From Kluyvera genomosp. 3 (GTDB taxonomy: Bacteria; Pseudomonadota; Gammaproteobacteria; Enterobacterales; Enterobacteriaceae): a stretch of 64,000 bases of DNA. The notes beneath the pieces are model-generated. The model saw only the letters and a list, made by a program, of their open reading frames with translations. It was not told where the DNA came from and made no database searches. Below, in pieces: positions 21,057-32,269 of the stretch. The DNA lies in the NCBI GenBank assembly GCA_002211745.1, contig CP022114.1, positions 3,752,645-3,816,644 of the forward strand. The letters run 5' to 3'. The number at the start of each line of letters is the position of its first letter. The first letter of the stretch is position 1. The position numbers were made by a program, and so were the translations under genes.

Positions 21057-21526
21057 TCAGGCCTTGATGGCTTTCAATACATTAATCATTTCAAGCGCGG
21101 TCAGTGCTGCTTCAGCACCTTTGTTACCGGCTTTTGTGCCAGCGCGTTCGATGGCTTGTTCAATACTTTCGGTGGTCAGAACACCAAAGGCTACCGGGAT
21201 TTCGCTGTCCTGAGCGACGTGCGCCAGGCCATTGCTTGCCCGCCAGCAACATATTCGAAGTGAGCAGTACCGCCACGGATAACCGTACCCAGCGCGATCA
21301 CCGCATCGTATTTACCGGTTTTCGCCAGTGCGCCAGCCGCCAGAGGCAGTTCATAAGCACCTGGAACCCAAACAACGGTGATGTTTTCATCTTTAACCTG
21401 ACCAATGCGCTTCAGGGCGTCGATAGCACCTTCCAGCAGGCTGTCATTGATAAAGTTGTTGAAACGCGCGATGGTGATGGCGACGCGAGCGTCCGGGGTA
21501 GCAACGTTAGCTTCAATAATGTTCAT
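21057..21526 (-). CDS. ribE: 6,7-dimethyl-8-ribityllumazine synthase, one frameshift
   Basis: Penultimate step of riboflavin synthesis, forming an icosahedral 60-mer in many bacteria. [17 protein letters not shown]; the ribityl and phosphate regions are [16 protein letters not shown] and [16 protein letters not shown] with the catalytic His of the family downstream. A missing base near 21240 rejoins [21 protein letters not shown]; restored length is 156 aa, as in E. coli. It sits between ribD and nusB in the conserved cluster. Confidence 0.95.
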
Positions 21527-21609
21527 ACTGTTCCTTTGGGTTCATTTGCCCGCAGGGGGCGGATTTTATCATAATATTCTGGGCGCTGCTTCCTCTAATT
21601 CGGAAAGCC

Positions 21610-22710
21610 TCACGCAGTCGTTAAATGCAGGCAGACATCCGGTCCAACCTGGCGTATCTCGTTGAATTTGAAATGGGGGCGTCAGCCAGTTTCTCAAGCC
21701 CCGGCAGCACACATAATCCGCGCGCATCACTTCCTAACAGTTTAGGCGCGATATAGACGATAAGCTCGTCCACCAGCCCCGCCTGAATCAGCGCGCCGGC
21801 AAGCGTTGGCCCGCCTCCACCCAGATGCTGTTAATCTGCTGTTTGCCCAGTTGCATCATCAGCAGCACCAGATCGAGATGGCCGTTATGCTCCGGCACTT
21901 TCAGCGTCTGCACGCCTTCCGGCCAGACGCGGGTATCGTCTTCGGTACGCGCAAAGAGCGTTTCGCCCGGCTGATGCACGATGCGATGCTCCGGCGTCAC
22001 GCGATTGCCGCTATCAATCACAATGCGCAGCGGCTGACGCAGTTTTTCCTGCGGGTAGTTCGCCTGTGTTTCTGCGCTCAGTTCGTCCCAGCGCACGGTC
22101 AGCGCCGGATCGTCGGCCAACACCGTGGCGCTGCTGGTTAAAATAGCGTGGCTTTCGGCGCGCAGGCGCTGCACATCGCGACGCGCCTGTGGCGAGGTGA
22201 TCCACTGGCTTTCACCGCTGGCCATTGCCGTACGCCCATCGAGCGATGCACCGAGTTTGAGCTGTACGTACGGAAAACCGGTACGCATTCGCTTGAGGAA
22301 GCCTTTGTTCAACGCTTCGGCCTCGCTCATCATCAACCCATGGCTGACTTCAATACCCGCCTGCTGTAAACGATACAGGCCGCGGCCCGCCACCTGCGGA
22401 TTCGGGTCCTGCATGGCGGCAACCACGCGTGAGACACCCGCGGCAATTAACGCATCGCAGCACGGCGGCGTACGGCCATGGTGGCTGCACGGTTCCAGCG
22501 TTACGTAGGCCGTTGCGCCTTTGGCCTTTTCACCCGCCATGCGCAGCGCGTGCACTTCGGCGTGCGGCTCACCGGCGCGATAGTGAAAACCTTCGCCGAC
22601 AATTTCGCCCTGATTGACAATCACGCAGCCGACGCGTGGGTTGGGATGGGTGGTAAATCGCCGCGCGCCGCCAGTTTAAGCGCGCGCGCCATGTACATTT
22701 CATCGTGCAT
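21610..22710 (-). CDS. ribD: RibD, bifunctional diaminohydroxyphosphoribosylaminopyrimidine deaminase / reductase, frameshifted
   Basis: Two steps of riboflavin synthesis in one protein. The N-terminal deaminase has the zinc motifs HAEVHAL and PCSHHGRTPPCCDAL; the C-terminal reductase has LKLGASLDGRTAMASGESQWITS and IWVEAGPTLAG. Missing bases near 22660, 21810 and 21675 restore 367 aa, as in E. coli, ending GPDVCLHLTTA. ATG at 22710, only 3 bases after the nrdR stop, so the two are co-transcribed. Confidence 0.95.
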
Positions 22711-22713
22711 AGC

Positions 22714-23198
<485 letters not shown>

Positions 23199-23317
23199 CT
23201 ATTTTACCCTGAACTGCGAAGACAACAAAGGCGGCATGTTTTTGAGACAATGGATCGATGCCATCAGCTCTATTGCACGCTACCATTGCGTTATCCCGAA
23301 GAGAAGGAACAGACAGA

Positions 23318-23857
23318 ATGACAAGACGTTACCTAAGAATTGCCCTGCTGGAAGCCTCGTCAGCCTGAGCGCCTGCGCGCAGCAGTCAGAAGTGAAACAA
23401 ATGCATCAAAGCATTAGTGCGCTGAGCAGCGAGATGACGCAGCTTAACAAAGAAACGGTGAAAATCACTCAGCAAAATGCGCTGAACGCCAAATCGACGA
23501 AGGGCGCGTATCTGCTGCCGGGGCCAATACCCCTGCCCGTCTGAATAGCCAGATAGGCACGTTGCGCATGTCATTGCGTAACGTTGCCGCCAACGCTCAA
23601 GGGACGGCGCTTACGTTGCGCATCTCCGGTGAGTCCAACGATCCGCTTCCGGCTTTCACCGGCACCGTGGAATGGGGACAGATCCAGGGCACCACCGAGC
23701 AGTATCAGGAAGTGAACGTGCAAAATCAGCTGTTCTCCGCCCGGCCAGCGTGCTGGCGCCAAGCGACGTCGATATTCCGCTGCAGCTTAACGGCGTCACG
23801 CCGGACCAACTGGGCTTTGTCCGCATCCACGACGTTCAGCCCGCAAATCCGCAGTAA
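23318..23857 (+). CDS. yajI: YajI, outer-membrane lipoprotein of unknown function, frameshifted
   Basis: Signal peptide of about 18 residues ending in the lipobox LSAC (SLVSLSAC), then a helical stretch (SEVKQMHQSISALSSEMTQL) and a beta domain with NDPLPAFTGTVEWGQ and FVRIHDVQP. Missing bases near 23346, 23522 and 23745 restore about 180 aa (E. coli 179). The role of YajI is not known. ATG at 23318 after an AAGGAAC site. It is followed by the tsx promoter region. Confidence 0.88.
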
Positions 23858-24003
23858 TCTTGCTTATCGGCACTGTGAAAAACCACCGCTTCCCAGTGCC
23901 GCCATCACCTCAGACGCCCTCTTGCCCACAGTTTGCGTATGTAAAAATTTGCAATAATTCACCTCATCAGTACAATCGCCGCGTCCAAACTACGCAAACG
24001 TGA

Positions 24004-24019
24004 ACGCAATCGATTACGC
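24004..24019. promoter_or_regulatory. Candidate PurR operator upstream of tsx
   Basis: acgcaatcgattacgc matches the PurR consensus (ANGCAANCGNTTNCNT) at every specified base except the last. A second half-like acgcaaacg lies just upstream at 23992-24000. Tsx imports nucleosides, so purine repression would make sense; binding is untested here. Confidence 0.5.
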
Positions 24020-24031
24020 GTTTGAAAAATG

Positions 24032-24073
24032 TGTGAAGTGTGACTGATTTTCGTGAGCAAGGATTCATATAAT
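24032..24073 (+). promoter_or_regulatory. Candidate tsx promoter with CRP-like half site
   Basis: TATAAT at 24068-24073 has no good -35 box, and TGTGA (24032-24036) with a weak second half lies upstream, as expected for a CRP-activated promoter. E. coli tsx is controlled by CRP-CytR and DeoR. The remaining bases from 23858 to 24157 hold no gene. Confidence 0.45.
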
Positions 24074-24157
24074 AGGCTCGCAGAAACACGAAACATTTAG
24101 AAAAACTTCGGTGATAAAAATCACTCTCTTTCGAATTTTTTTATTAGTGGCATAAAT

Positions 24158-25020
24158 ATGAAAAAAACATTATTAGCAGCCGGTGCCGCGCTGGCGCTCT
24201 CCGCATCTTTCACTGCTAACGCAGCAGGCGACTCTCAGCCGCAGTATGTCTCTGACTGGTGGCACCAGAGCGTAAACGTGGTAGGCAGCTATCACACTCG
24301 CTTCTCTCCGAAGCTGAACAACGACGTCTACCTTGAGTATGAAGCGTTTGCGAAGAAAGATTGGTTAGACTTCTATGGCTACATCGATATTCCGAAGACC
24401 TTCGACTGGGGTAACGGTAACGATAAAGGCATCTGGTCTGACGGTTCCCCGATGTTTATGGAAATCGAACCACGCTTCTCTATTGATAAGCTGACCGGCG
24501 CAGACCTGAGCTTCGGCCCGTTCAAAGAGTGGTACTTCGCGAACAACTACATCTACGATATGGGTGACAATAAAGGCAGCCGCCAGAGCACCTGGTATAT
24601 GGGTCTGGGTACCGATATCGATACCGGCCTGCCGATGGGCCTGTCTCTGAACGTGTATGCGAAATATCAGTGGCAGAACTACGGTGCCGCGAACGAAAAC
24701 GAGTGGGATGGCTACCGCTTCAAAGTGAAGTACTTTGTGCCGATTACCGACCTGTGGGGCGGTAAGCTGAGCTACATCGGTTTCACCAACTTCGACTGGG
24801 GTTCAGATCTCGGCGACGAACCAAACCGCACCAGCAACTCCATCGCCTCCAGCCACATCCTGGCGCTGAACTACGATCACTGGCACTACTCCGTCGTCGC
24901 ACGTTACTTCCATAACGGCGGCCAGTGGAAAGAAGGCTCTACCCTGAACTGGGTGAAGGTGATTTTAGTTCGAAATCAACCGGCTGGGGTGGTTACCTGG
25001 TCGTGGGTTACAACTTCTAA
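24158..25020 (+). CDS. tsx: Tsx, nucleoside-specific outer-membrane channel, one frameshift
   Basis: A 22-residue signal peptide ending ANA precedes a 12-stranded beta barrel that admits nucleosides and serves as receptor for some phages and albicidin/colicin K. Aromatic girdles ([28 protein letters not shown]) and the final GYLVVGYNF-stop are clear. A missing G near 24955 diverts the raw frame; the repaired protein is 287 aa and ends with the terminal Phe needed for barrel assembly. A strong terminator follows. Confidence 0.94.
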
Positions 25021-25036
25021 TCCCGCTAACAAAAAA

Positions 25037-25058
25037 GGCCAGAGGTTTCCCTCTGGCC
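25037..25058 (+). terminator. tsx terminator
   Basis: Perfect 8-bp stem ggccagag / ctctggcc with a 6-base loop, preceded by A6 and 17 bases after the tsx stop. The short T-rich tail (cgttt) is modest. Confidence 0.7.
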
Positions 25059-25107
25059 CGTTTCGGGCGCATGCTGCCACGCGGGCGGCAGGTTCGCCCA
25101 CCTCACC

Positions 25108-25215
25108 TTATCTCTGACTATGCCACCAGCCTAAAAACAGACCCGTCGCAATACCGACCAGCGTTGGTGCTGCCAGGTCGTGCCAGACAATAATGCAAAT
25201 TTCCGTGAGCGTCAT
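25108..25215 (-). CDS. ldr: Ldr family type I toxin
   Basis: A 35-residue peptide, [20 protein letters not shown] followed by [11 protein letters not shown] and a basic end (HSQR). The WHDLAAP core and overall plan match E. coli LdrA-D, small hydrophobic peptides that insert in the inner membrane and condense the nucleoid when overproduced. A longer in-frame extension to 25368 lacks similarity and is taken as leader mRNA, which is long in all ldr genes. A divergent promoter and short antisense RNA (rdl) overlap that leader. E. coli K-12 has its ldr copies elsewhere, so this insertion between tsx and yajD is accessory. Confidence 0.88.
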   Translation of the reverse strand: MTLTEICIIVWHDLAAPTLVGIATGLFLGWWHSQR

Positions 25216-25228
25216 ACAGCCGCCTTGG

Positions 25229-25257
25229 TTGCAATGGCAACGGTTCGCGGCTATTCT
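25229..25257 (+). promoter_or_regulatory. Promoter of rdl antisense RNA
   Basis: TTGCAA (25229-25234), a 17-base spacer and TATTCT (25252-25257) on the plus strand, running against the ldr leader. Confidence 0.6.
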
Positions 25258-25263
25258 CAACTT

Positions 25264-25331
25264 GTCTAGGGTCAAGTTAGCCCCCGTTATGTTGCCGGTG
25301 AATACCGAACAATGTGCGGGGGTTTCTCTTT
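25264..25331 (+). ncRNA. rdl: Rdl antisense RNA (antitoxin of ldr)
   Basis: From the promoter at 25229-25257 a transcript of about 65-70 bases would end after the stem cccccg (25281-25286) / cggggg (25317-25322) and a T-rich tail (tttctcttt). Size, position over the ldr 5' leader and the G/C-run terminator match the rdl RNAs of E. coli. Ends are estimated. Confidence 0.6.
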
Positions 25332-25441
25332 CCAGCGACAAGGCCACCGGGATCAAGCCCCGCAACACTGCGCCTCACCGGGTGACCCCGGCTTGCCGCT
25401 GATTCTACGCTTCTCGCTGTTATCCACATGACTTTAAAACG

Positions 25442-25466
25442 AAAAAATCCGACCTTGCGATCGGGA
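25442..25466 (-). terminator. Probable yajD terminator
   Basis: On the minus strand an imperfect stem (cgatc-gcaa-ggtcgg) is followed by T6 then cgttt, 35 bases after the yajD stop. It also insulates ldr from yajD transcription. Confidence 0.5.
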
Positions 25467-25500
25467 TTCCAGTGACAATGTATGCGTTTCAGCGTGGCGC

Positions 25501-25848
25501 TTATTTCTTTTTGTTCAGCATCGCTTTCAGGTCAGCAAACGGGTTATAGGTCGCCTCGCCGACGTCTTTCTGTGCATCTTCCCCGGCCACCACCGTCGAA
25601 CCATATTGGTCCGCCTCGGTATATTTTGAGTGCTCGTGATCGTGGCAGAACAGGCACAGCAACTCCCAGTTGCTACCGTCTTCCGGGTTATTGGTATGGT
25701 CGTGATCCATATGATGGACGGTCAGTTCACGCAGGTTGGAGTAGACAAACTCACGCGAGCAACGCCCGCAGACCCACGGAAATAGTTTCAGCGCTTTTTC
25801 ACGGTAGCCGCTTTCCAGCCGCACGTAGTTTTTAGGGATGATAGCCAT
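25501..25848 (-). CDS. yajD: YajD, HNH endonuclease-fold protein
   Basis: Intact 115-aa protein with an HNH zinc-finger nuclease motif: CGRC near residues 27-30, then [20 protein letters not shown], and [12 protein letters not shown] supplying the second Cys pair and the final His. The biochemical role in E. coli is unknown. The ATG at 25848 is chosen because homology starts at [15 protein letters not shown]; an upstream ATG at 25920 adds unrelated sequence. Downstream lies the ldr/rdl locus. Confidence 0.92.
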   Translation of the reverse strand: MAIIPKNYVRLESGYREKALKLFPWVCGRCSREFVYSNLRELTVHHMDHDHTNNPEDGSNWELLCLFCHDHEHSKYTEADQYGSTVVAGEDAQKDVGEATYNPFADLKAMLNKKK

Positions 25849-25962
25849 AATAACCCGGTATGTAGTAATAAAAGTAAGGGAATATCCCAGTCTAAAGGCG
25901 CAATAAAAAAGCCGCAACACCCTACGGCATTACGGCTTTTATCAGCACCTGACAGCGTCAGC

Positions 25963-26932
25963 TTACGGCAGAATGGACGGCTGATCCGCCCTTCCTTCTC
26001 AACCTTCTGTTGCAACATGTGCTCGCGCTTCATACCCAGCTTCAGCGCCAGCGCCGATGCCACGTAGATAGACGAAGCGGTACCGATGGAGACACCGATC
26101 AGCATCGTCAGCGAGAAGCCTTCCAGTACCGGACCACCGAAGAGGTACAGCATCAGAATCACCACTAACGTCGTACCGGAGGTAATCAACGTACGGTGCA
26201 GCGTCTGGGTCAGCGACACGTTAAAGATTTCGTAAGGCGTCCCGCGACGAATTTTGCGGAAGTTTTCACGAATACGGTCCGATACCACGATACTATCGTT
26301 GAGCGAGTAACCGATGACCGACATCAACGATGCGACGATCGTCAGGTCAATCTCGATATGGAACAACGACAGGATCCCTAAGGTGATGATCACGTCGTGC
26401 GCCAGCGCGATAACCACACCCGCCGCCAGTCGCCACTCAAAGCGGAAACCAACGTACACCAGGATGGAGATCAGCGCCACCAGCAGCGCCATCGCACCGG
26501 TTTGCGCCAAATCGGCCCCCACGCTTGGCCCACGAATTCGATACGTTTCACGGCGGCGTTCTGGTTGGTGGATTCGTTAATCACACTCAACACCTTACTA
26601 CCCAGCACCTGCCCGCCGTCTGCGCCTTCAGTAGGCGGCATACGTACCATAATGTCGTGGCTGCTACCGAAGTTCTGCAGCAGCGGGTCAACAAAGCCCG
26701 CTTTCTCCAGCGCATCGCGCATCACGTCCATATCCGCCGGTTTTTCCAGCGTAATCTCAATGACCGTACCACCGGTGAAATCGAGACCCCAGTTAAACCC
26801 GCGTACGCCCATCACGATGATGGCCGCAATCAGCAGGAAACCCGAGATGCCGAAAGCCCAGAAGTCCCAGCGCATAAAGTCATAGACTTTACGGCCGTGG
26901 TTCAATTGTTCAACAGTATATTCCTGTGCCAC
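25963..26932 (-). CDS. secF: SecF, protein-export membrane protein, two frameshifts
   Basis: Partner of SecD in the proton-driven SecDF-YajC complex that aids late translocation. Six membrane segments, with the first periplasmic P4-type domain between segments 1 and 2, [17 protein letters not shown], and the conserved [19 protein letters not shown] in the RND-like core. GTG start at 26932 preceded by GAGGAG, as in E. coli. Missing bases near 26520 and 25995 restore 323 aa, ending [10 protein letters not shown]. It starts 10 bases after secD. Confidence 0.95.
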
Positions 26933-26942
26933 AACGCACTCC

Positions 26943-28790
26943 TCAGATTGACAGCTTGTTGATGCGTTTGCCGCCATACAACAGGTTTACGATGGCACGC
27001 GTACCGACAATCGCGGTAAACATCGACGTCGCCACACCGATACCGGTAGTAATTGCGAACCCTTTAATGGCCCCGGTACCGACGGCATACAGGATCAGGA
27101 CTTTAATCAGCGTCGTAATGTTCGCATCAAAGATGGAGCTAAACGCGCCGGCATAGCCTTCGTTGATCGCCTGCTGCACCGAACGCCCGTTGCTCAACTC
27201 TTCTTTGATACGTTCGTTGATCAGAACGTTCGCATCGACCGCCACCGCAAGGGTTAACACAATCCCCGCAATCCCCGGCATACTCAACGTCGCGCCCGGA
27301 AGCAGCGACATAATGCCGACAATCAGCACCAGGTTTGCAATCAGCGCGCTGGTCGCAATCAGGCCGAACTTCTTATAGAAGAAGATCATGAACAGGATAG
27401 ACACCACCAGACCGGCCAGACACGCTTCCAGGCCCTGCTTGATGTTCTGCATACCCAAGGTTGGACCAATGGTACGTTCTTCGACGATCTGAATTGGCGC
27501 AATCAACGCACCCGCGCGCAGCAGCAGCGACAGCTGACGTGCTTCGTTCGGGTTGCCAATACCGGTAATACGGAAGCTGTTACCCAGACGAGACTGGATA
27601 TTGGCGATGTTAATCACCTCTTCCTGTTTCACCAGCACCGCACGACCGTTCGCGTCTTTCTTACCGCTGTCTTTGTACTCCACAAACAGGGTCGCCATCG
27701 GCTTGCCGATATTGTCCTTGGTGAAGTTAGACATGATGTTGCCACCCGCGCTATCCAGTGAGATGTTCACCTGCGGCTGGTTGTATTCATCCTGGCTGGA
27801 AGTGGAGTCGGTGATATGGTCACCGGTCAAAATCACACGTTTGTACAGCACAACCGGCTGACCTTCACGCGTGTTTTTCACCTCAGAGTCGCCAGGAATA
27901 CGGCCAGAAGCGGCGGCAGCCTGATCTACGTTGGTGTTCACCAGACGGAATTCCAGGGTTGCCGTCGCGCCGAGAATTTCTTTCGCGCGAGCGGTATCCT
28001 GGATACCCGGCAGCTCAACCACGATGCGGTCAGCGCCCTGGCGTTGAACCACCGGCTCAGCCACGCCCAGTTGGTTAACACGGTTACGCAGAATGTTGAT
28101 GTTCTGCTGAACCGCATATTCGCGTGCTTCACTCAGACGTGCGTCGGTCATAACCGCGCGCAGCGCCGTGCTGCCCTGACTGGTGATAACCATATCGCGG
28201 TGACGCGGGGTCAGATAAGCGATAGCCTGATCGCGCGCGTTAGCATCGCGGAACGTGATGCTCAGACCATAGTTATCTTCTTTGCGTACGTTGGAATACG
28301 GAATGTTTTTCTCACGCAGATCGCTGCGCAGACTGTCGATATTTTGTTCCTGCAATTTGCCCAACGCGGTGTCCATATCCACTTCCATCAGGAAGTGAAC
28401 GCCGCCACGCAGGTCAAGACCGAGCTTCATTGGCTCTGCTTTAATCGCAGCCAGCCAGCGCGGTGTTGCCGGAGCAAGGTTTAGCGCCACGACATATTTG
28501 TCACCCAGCACGCTCATCAGCGCTTCACGCGCGCGCAGCTGGATGTCGGTGGTGTCGAAGCGCGCAAGAATAGCGCCCTCTTCCAGTGCCACAGACTTAG
28601 CGGTGATTTTTTCTTCTTGTAACGTTTTCTGGACCTGGATCAGCGTTTGCTCACTGGCGGCGACGCCGCGCACGCCAGTGATTTGAACGGCCGGATCCTC
28701 ACCATACAGGTTGGGAAGCGCATACAGCAGACCGACGACAATCACGACGATCAGCATGACATACTTCCACAAAGGATAACGGTTTAACAC
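26943..28790 (-). CDS. secD: SecD, protein-export membrane protein
   Basis: Intact, 615 aa. Inner-membrane RND-type protein with an N-terminal anchor ([20 protein letters not shown]), a large periplasmic P1 domain (about 35-450, with [15 protein letters not shown]) and five C-terminal helices holding [25 protein letters not shown], where the proton-relay Asp lies. It works with SecF and YajC at SecYEG. Gene order yajC-secD-secF is conserved; the gap to yajC is 27 bases. Confidence 0.97.
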   Translation of the reverse strand: MLNRYPLWKYVMLIVVIVVGLLYALPNLYGEDPAVQITGVRGVAASEQTLIQVQKTLQEEKITAKSVALEEGAILARFDTTDIQLRAREALMSVLGDKYVVALNLAPATPRWLAAIKAEPMKLGLDLRGGVHFLMEVDMDTALGKLQEQNIDSLRSDLREKNIPYSNVRKEDNYGLSITFRDANARDQAIAYLTPRHRDMVITSQGSTALRAVMTDARLSEAREYAVQQNINILRNRVNQLGVAEPVVQRQGADRIVVELPGIQDTARAKEILGATATLEFRLVNTNVDQAAAASGRIPGDSEVKNTREGQPVVLYKRVILTGDHITDSTSSQDEYNQPQVNISLDSAGGNIMSNFTKDNIGKPMATLFVEYKDSGKKDANGRAVLVKQEEVINIANIQSRLGNSFRITGIGNPNEARQLSLLLRAGALIAPIQIVEERTIGPTLGMQNIKQGLEACLAGLVVSILFMIFFYKKFGLIATSALIANLVLIVGIMSLLPGATLSMPGIAGIVLTLAVAVDANVLINERIKEELSNGRSVQQAINEGYAGAFSSIFDANITTLIKVLILYAVGTGAIKGFAITTGIGVATSMFTAIVGTRAIVNLLYGGKRINKLSI

Positions 28791-28817
28791 GGCAGTTCCC
28801 TTTGGGAAAACGGAATA

Positions 28818-29150
28818 TTACAGCGCCTTCATGGTGCCTTTCGGCAGAACGGCAGCTACGAAGTCACGTTTGATAACCACTTCAGTGGTGTCGTTCAGCG
28901 CGATAGCAATGTAGCCAGTTTCCGCTACTTTGGTTACACGACCGACCAGGCCACCGTTGGTCAGGACTTCATCGCCTTTCGCGATGGAGTTCATCAGGTT
29001 CTTGTGCTCTTTGGTGCGCTTTTGCTGTGGACGCAGGATCATGAAGTAGAAAATCAGACCAAATACCACCAGCATCAGAATCAGAGACATCGGGCTGCCC
29101 TGCGCCGGAGCACCTGTTGCCGCTACCGCATCAGAAATAAAAAAGCTCAT
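28818..29150 (-). CDS. yajC: YajC, preprotein translocase accessory subunit
   Basis: Intact 110-aa protein with one membrane segment (about 20-40, SLILMLVVFGLIFYFMILRP) followed by the QQKRTKEH stretch and a small cytoplasmic beta domain (KGDEVLTNGGLVGRV). It co-purifies with SecDF and with AcrB in E. coli. The ATG at 29150 gives MSFFISDAVA and has an AGGGAAAT site; an in-frame ATG at 29180 is upstream of it. It lies 22 bases downstream of tgt. Confidence 0.95.
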   Translation of the reverse strand: MSFFISDAVAATGAPAQGSPMSLILMLVVFGLIFYFMILRPQQKRTKEHKNLMNSIAKGDEVLTNGGLVGRVTKVAETGYIAIALNDTTEVVIKRDFVAAVLPKGTMKAL

Positions 29151-29172
29151 TAAATTTCCCTCATTATTAAAA

Positions 29173-30342
<1,170 letters not shown>

Positions 30343-30355
30343 TCATGTCGCGGAT

Positions 30356-31426
30356 TTATTCCCCGACACGCTCAGAAATAGCCTGCGGATTGTACGTGAT
30401 AAACATGGCGTCGCCGTAACTAAAAAAGCGATATTTTTGTTCTACAGCAGCCTTATAGGCATTCATGGTGTGCTGATAGCCGGCAAAAGCGGAAACCAGC
30501 ATAATCAACGTCGATTCCGGCAGGTGGAAGTTGGTGACCAGCGCATCAATCACCTGGTATTGATAGCCCGGGAAAATAAAGATCTGCGTATCGCCAAAGA
30601 ACGGGGCAATCAGTTCATCTTTTGCCGCCTGCGCCGCGCTTTCCAGCGAGCGTACGGAGGTGGTGCCGACCGCAATCACGCGGTTGCCGCGCGCTTTCGC
30701 CGCCAGCACGGCGTCAACCACCTCTTGCGGCACTTCGGCGTATTCGGAGTGCATGATGTGATCTTCAATGCTGTCCACGCGCACCGGCTGGAAAGTACCT
30801 GCGCCCACGTGCAGGGTCACAAAGGCCATTTCGATGCCTTTCTCGCGCAGTTTCGCCAGCAGCGGTTCGTCAAAGTGCAGACCCGCCGTCGGTGCCGCAA
30901 CCGCGCCAGGCTTTTCGCTATACACGGTCTGATACAGCTCGCGGTCGGCATCTTCGTCCGGACGATCGATGTACGGCGGCAGCGGCATGTGGCCGATCGC
31001 ATTCAGAATATCCAGCACGCTACGCTCGTCGTCGAACTCGACTTCAAACAGCGCGTCGTGGCGCGCGACCATCGTCGCTTTAATGCTCTCGTCGTCGCCC
31101 AGCAGCAGCTCGGCGCCCGGCTTCGGCGCTTTAGAGGCGCGAATATGTGCCAGAATACGTTTATCATCCAGCATACGCTCGACCAGCACTTCAATCTTGC
31201 CGCCGCTGGCTTTACGGCCAAACAGGCGCGCCGGGATCACGCGGGTGTTGTTAAAGACCAGAAGATCGCCAGGGTTGAGCTTGTCGAGCAAATCGGTGAA
31301 AGTACCGTGCGTCAGCGCGCCCGTCGGCCCGTCCAGCGACAGCAAGCGACAGCTGCTACGCTCGGCTTGTGGATAGTGGGCAATCAGGGATTCAGGTAGT
31401 TCAAAGGAGAAATCGGCAACGCGCAT
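30356..31426 (-). CDS. queA: S-adenosylmethionine:tRNA ribosyltransferase-isomerase
   Basis: Intact, 356 aa. Makes epoxyqueuosine from preQ1 in tRNA, the step after Tgt. The N-terminus [19 protein letters not shown], the central [14 protein letters not shown] and C-terminal FLHLP-type region [20 protein letters not shown] are family signatures. It heads the operon and is divergent from acpH, with 91 bases between. Confidence 0.97.
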   Translation of the reverse strand: MRVADFSFELPESLIAHYPQAERSSCRLLSLDGPTGALTHGTFTDLLDKLNPGDLLVFNNTRVIPARLFGRKASGGKIEVLVERMLDDKRILAHIRASKAPKPGAELLLGDDESIKATMVARHDALFEVEFDDERSVLDILNAIGHMPLPPYIDRPDEDADRELYQTVYSEKPGAVAAPTAGLHFDEPLLAKLREKGIEMAFVTLHVGAGTFQPVRVDSIEDHIMHSEYAEVPQEVVDAVLAAKARGNRVIAVGTTSVRSLESAAQAAKDELIAPFFGDTQIFIFPGYQYQVIDALVTNFHLPESTLIMLVSAFAGYQHTMNAYKAAVEQKYRFFSYGDAMFITYNPQAISERVGE

Positions 31427-31517
31427 GACTGTGACTCTGGGCTTAATAATGAGGCGGGTAGTCTAGTGCCGGGGCGTCGTCCCTGCAACCCTTACCCCTC
31501 TGGATAAACAGTAAACC

Positions 31518-32098
31518 ATGAATTTTCTCGCTCACCTGCATCTCGCACACCTCGCCGATAGCTCGCTGTCGGGCAATCTGCTGGCCGATTTTGTGCGCGG
31601 CAACCCGCAGCAGGACTATCCGGCCGCCATTGTTGACGGTATTCATCTGCATCGCCGCATCGACGTGATGACCGACAACCTACCGCAGGTGAAAGAGGCC
31701 CGCGAGTGGTTTCGTCCGAGACGCGCCGGGTCGCGCCAATCACCCTTGACGTGATGTGGGACCACTTTCTCTCCCGCCACTGGGCGCAAATTTCGCCCGA
31801 TATCGCCCTGCCCGATTTTGTTCGCTATGCCCATGAGCAGGTCATCACTATTCTGCCCCAGGCTCCGGCGCGCTTTATTACCCTGAACGAGCACCTGTGG
31901 TCAGAACGCTGGCTGGAGCGCTACGCCGAGATGGATTTTATTCAGCGCGTATTGAACGGCATGGCCAGCCGCCGGCCTAAACTCGATGCGCTACGTGATT
32001 CATGGCACGATCTCGATGCCCACTATGCCGCCCTGGAGACCCGCTTCTGGCAGTTTTATCCGCAAATGATGCGCCAGGCGAAAAACAAAGCGCTGTAG
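31518..32098 (+). CDS. acpH: Acyl carrier protein phosphodiesterase (AcpH), one frameshift
   Basis: Removes 4'-phosphopantetheine from acyl carrier protein. [20 protein letters not shown] is the conserved start; metal-site residues are in [10 protein letters not shown] and [12 protein letters not shown] (HD-like). A missing T near 31715 restores [15 protein letters not shown] and 193 to 194 aa, as in E. coli. The raw read splits it into two frames. It is divergent from queA and followed by a 171-base gap holding the tsaA promoter. Confidence 0.92.
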
Positions 32099-32156
32099 GC
32101 CTTGCGCTCTGGCCGGGAAGCGCTATTCTTAAAAACTTGGAAAAAATAAATTATTG

Positions 32157-32193
32157 ATAGGTAAAACCTAATCAATTAATCGTCATAGCCTTT
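32157..32193. promoter_or_regulatory. Candidate OxyR site upstream of tsaA
   Basis: Four half sites with exact 7-base spacers: ATAG, CTAA, ATCG, CTTT, against the OxyR pattern ATAG-N7-CTAT-N7-ATAG-N7-CTAT, 12 of 16 specified bases. It directly abuts the -35 box, the usual place for OxyR contact with RNA polymerase. Confidence 0.5.
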
Positions 32194-32222
32194 TTGTATT
32201 AGCCGCTTACCCTCCCTATACT
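32194..32222 (+). promoter_or_regulatory. tsaA promoter
   Basis: TTGTAT (32194-32199), a 17-base spacer, TATACT (32217-32222), about 48 bases before the tsaA ATG. Confidence 0.6.
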
Positions 32223-32269
32223 GGCCCGCGTTGCGTTCCATTAACCTTATAAATTCAAAGGAGAATCCC

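Noticed and set aside
23858-24157. A small gene between yajI and tsx
   Set aside because: No frame has a start with a ribosome site; the bases are accounted for by tsx promoter elements.
25216-25368. N-terminal extension of the ldr peptide to 86 codons
   Set aside because: The extra residues do not resemble any Ldr protein, while the last 35 codons match the family exactly; the region is the mRNA leader and antisense target.
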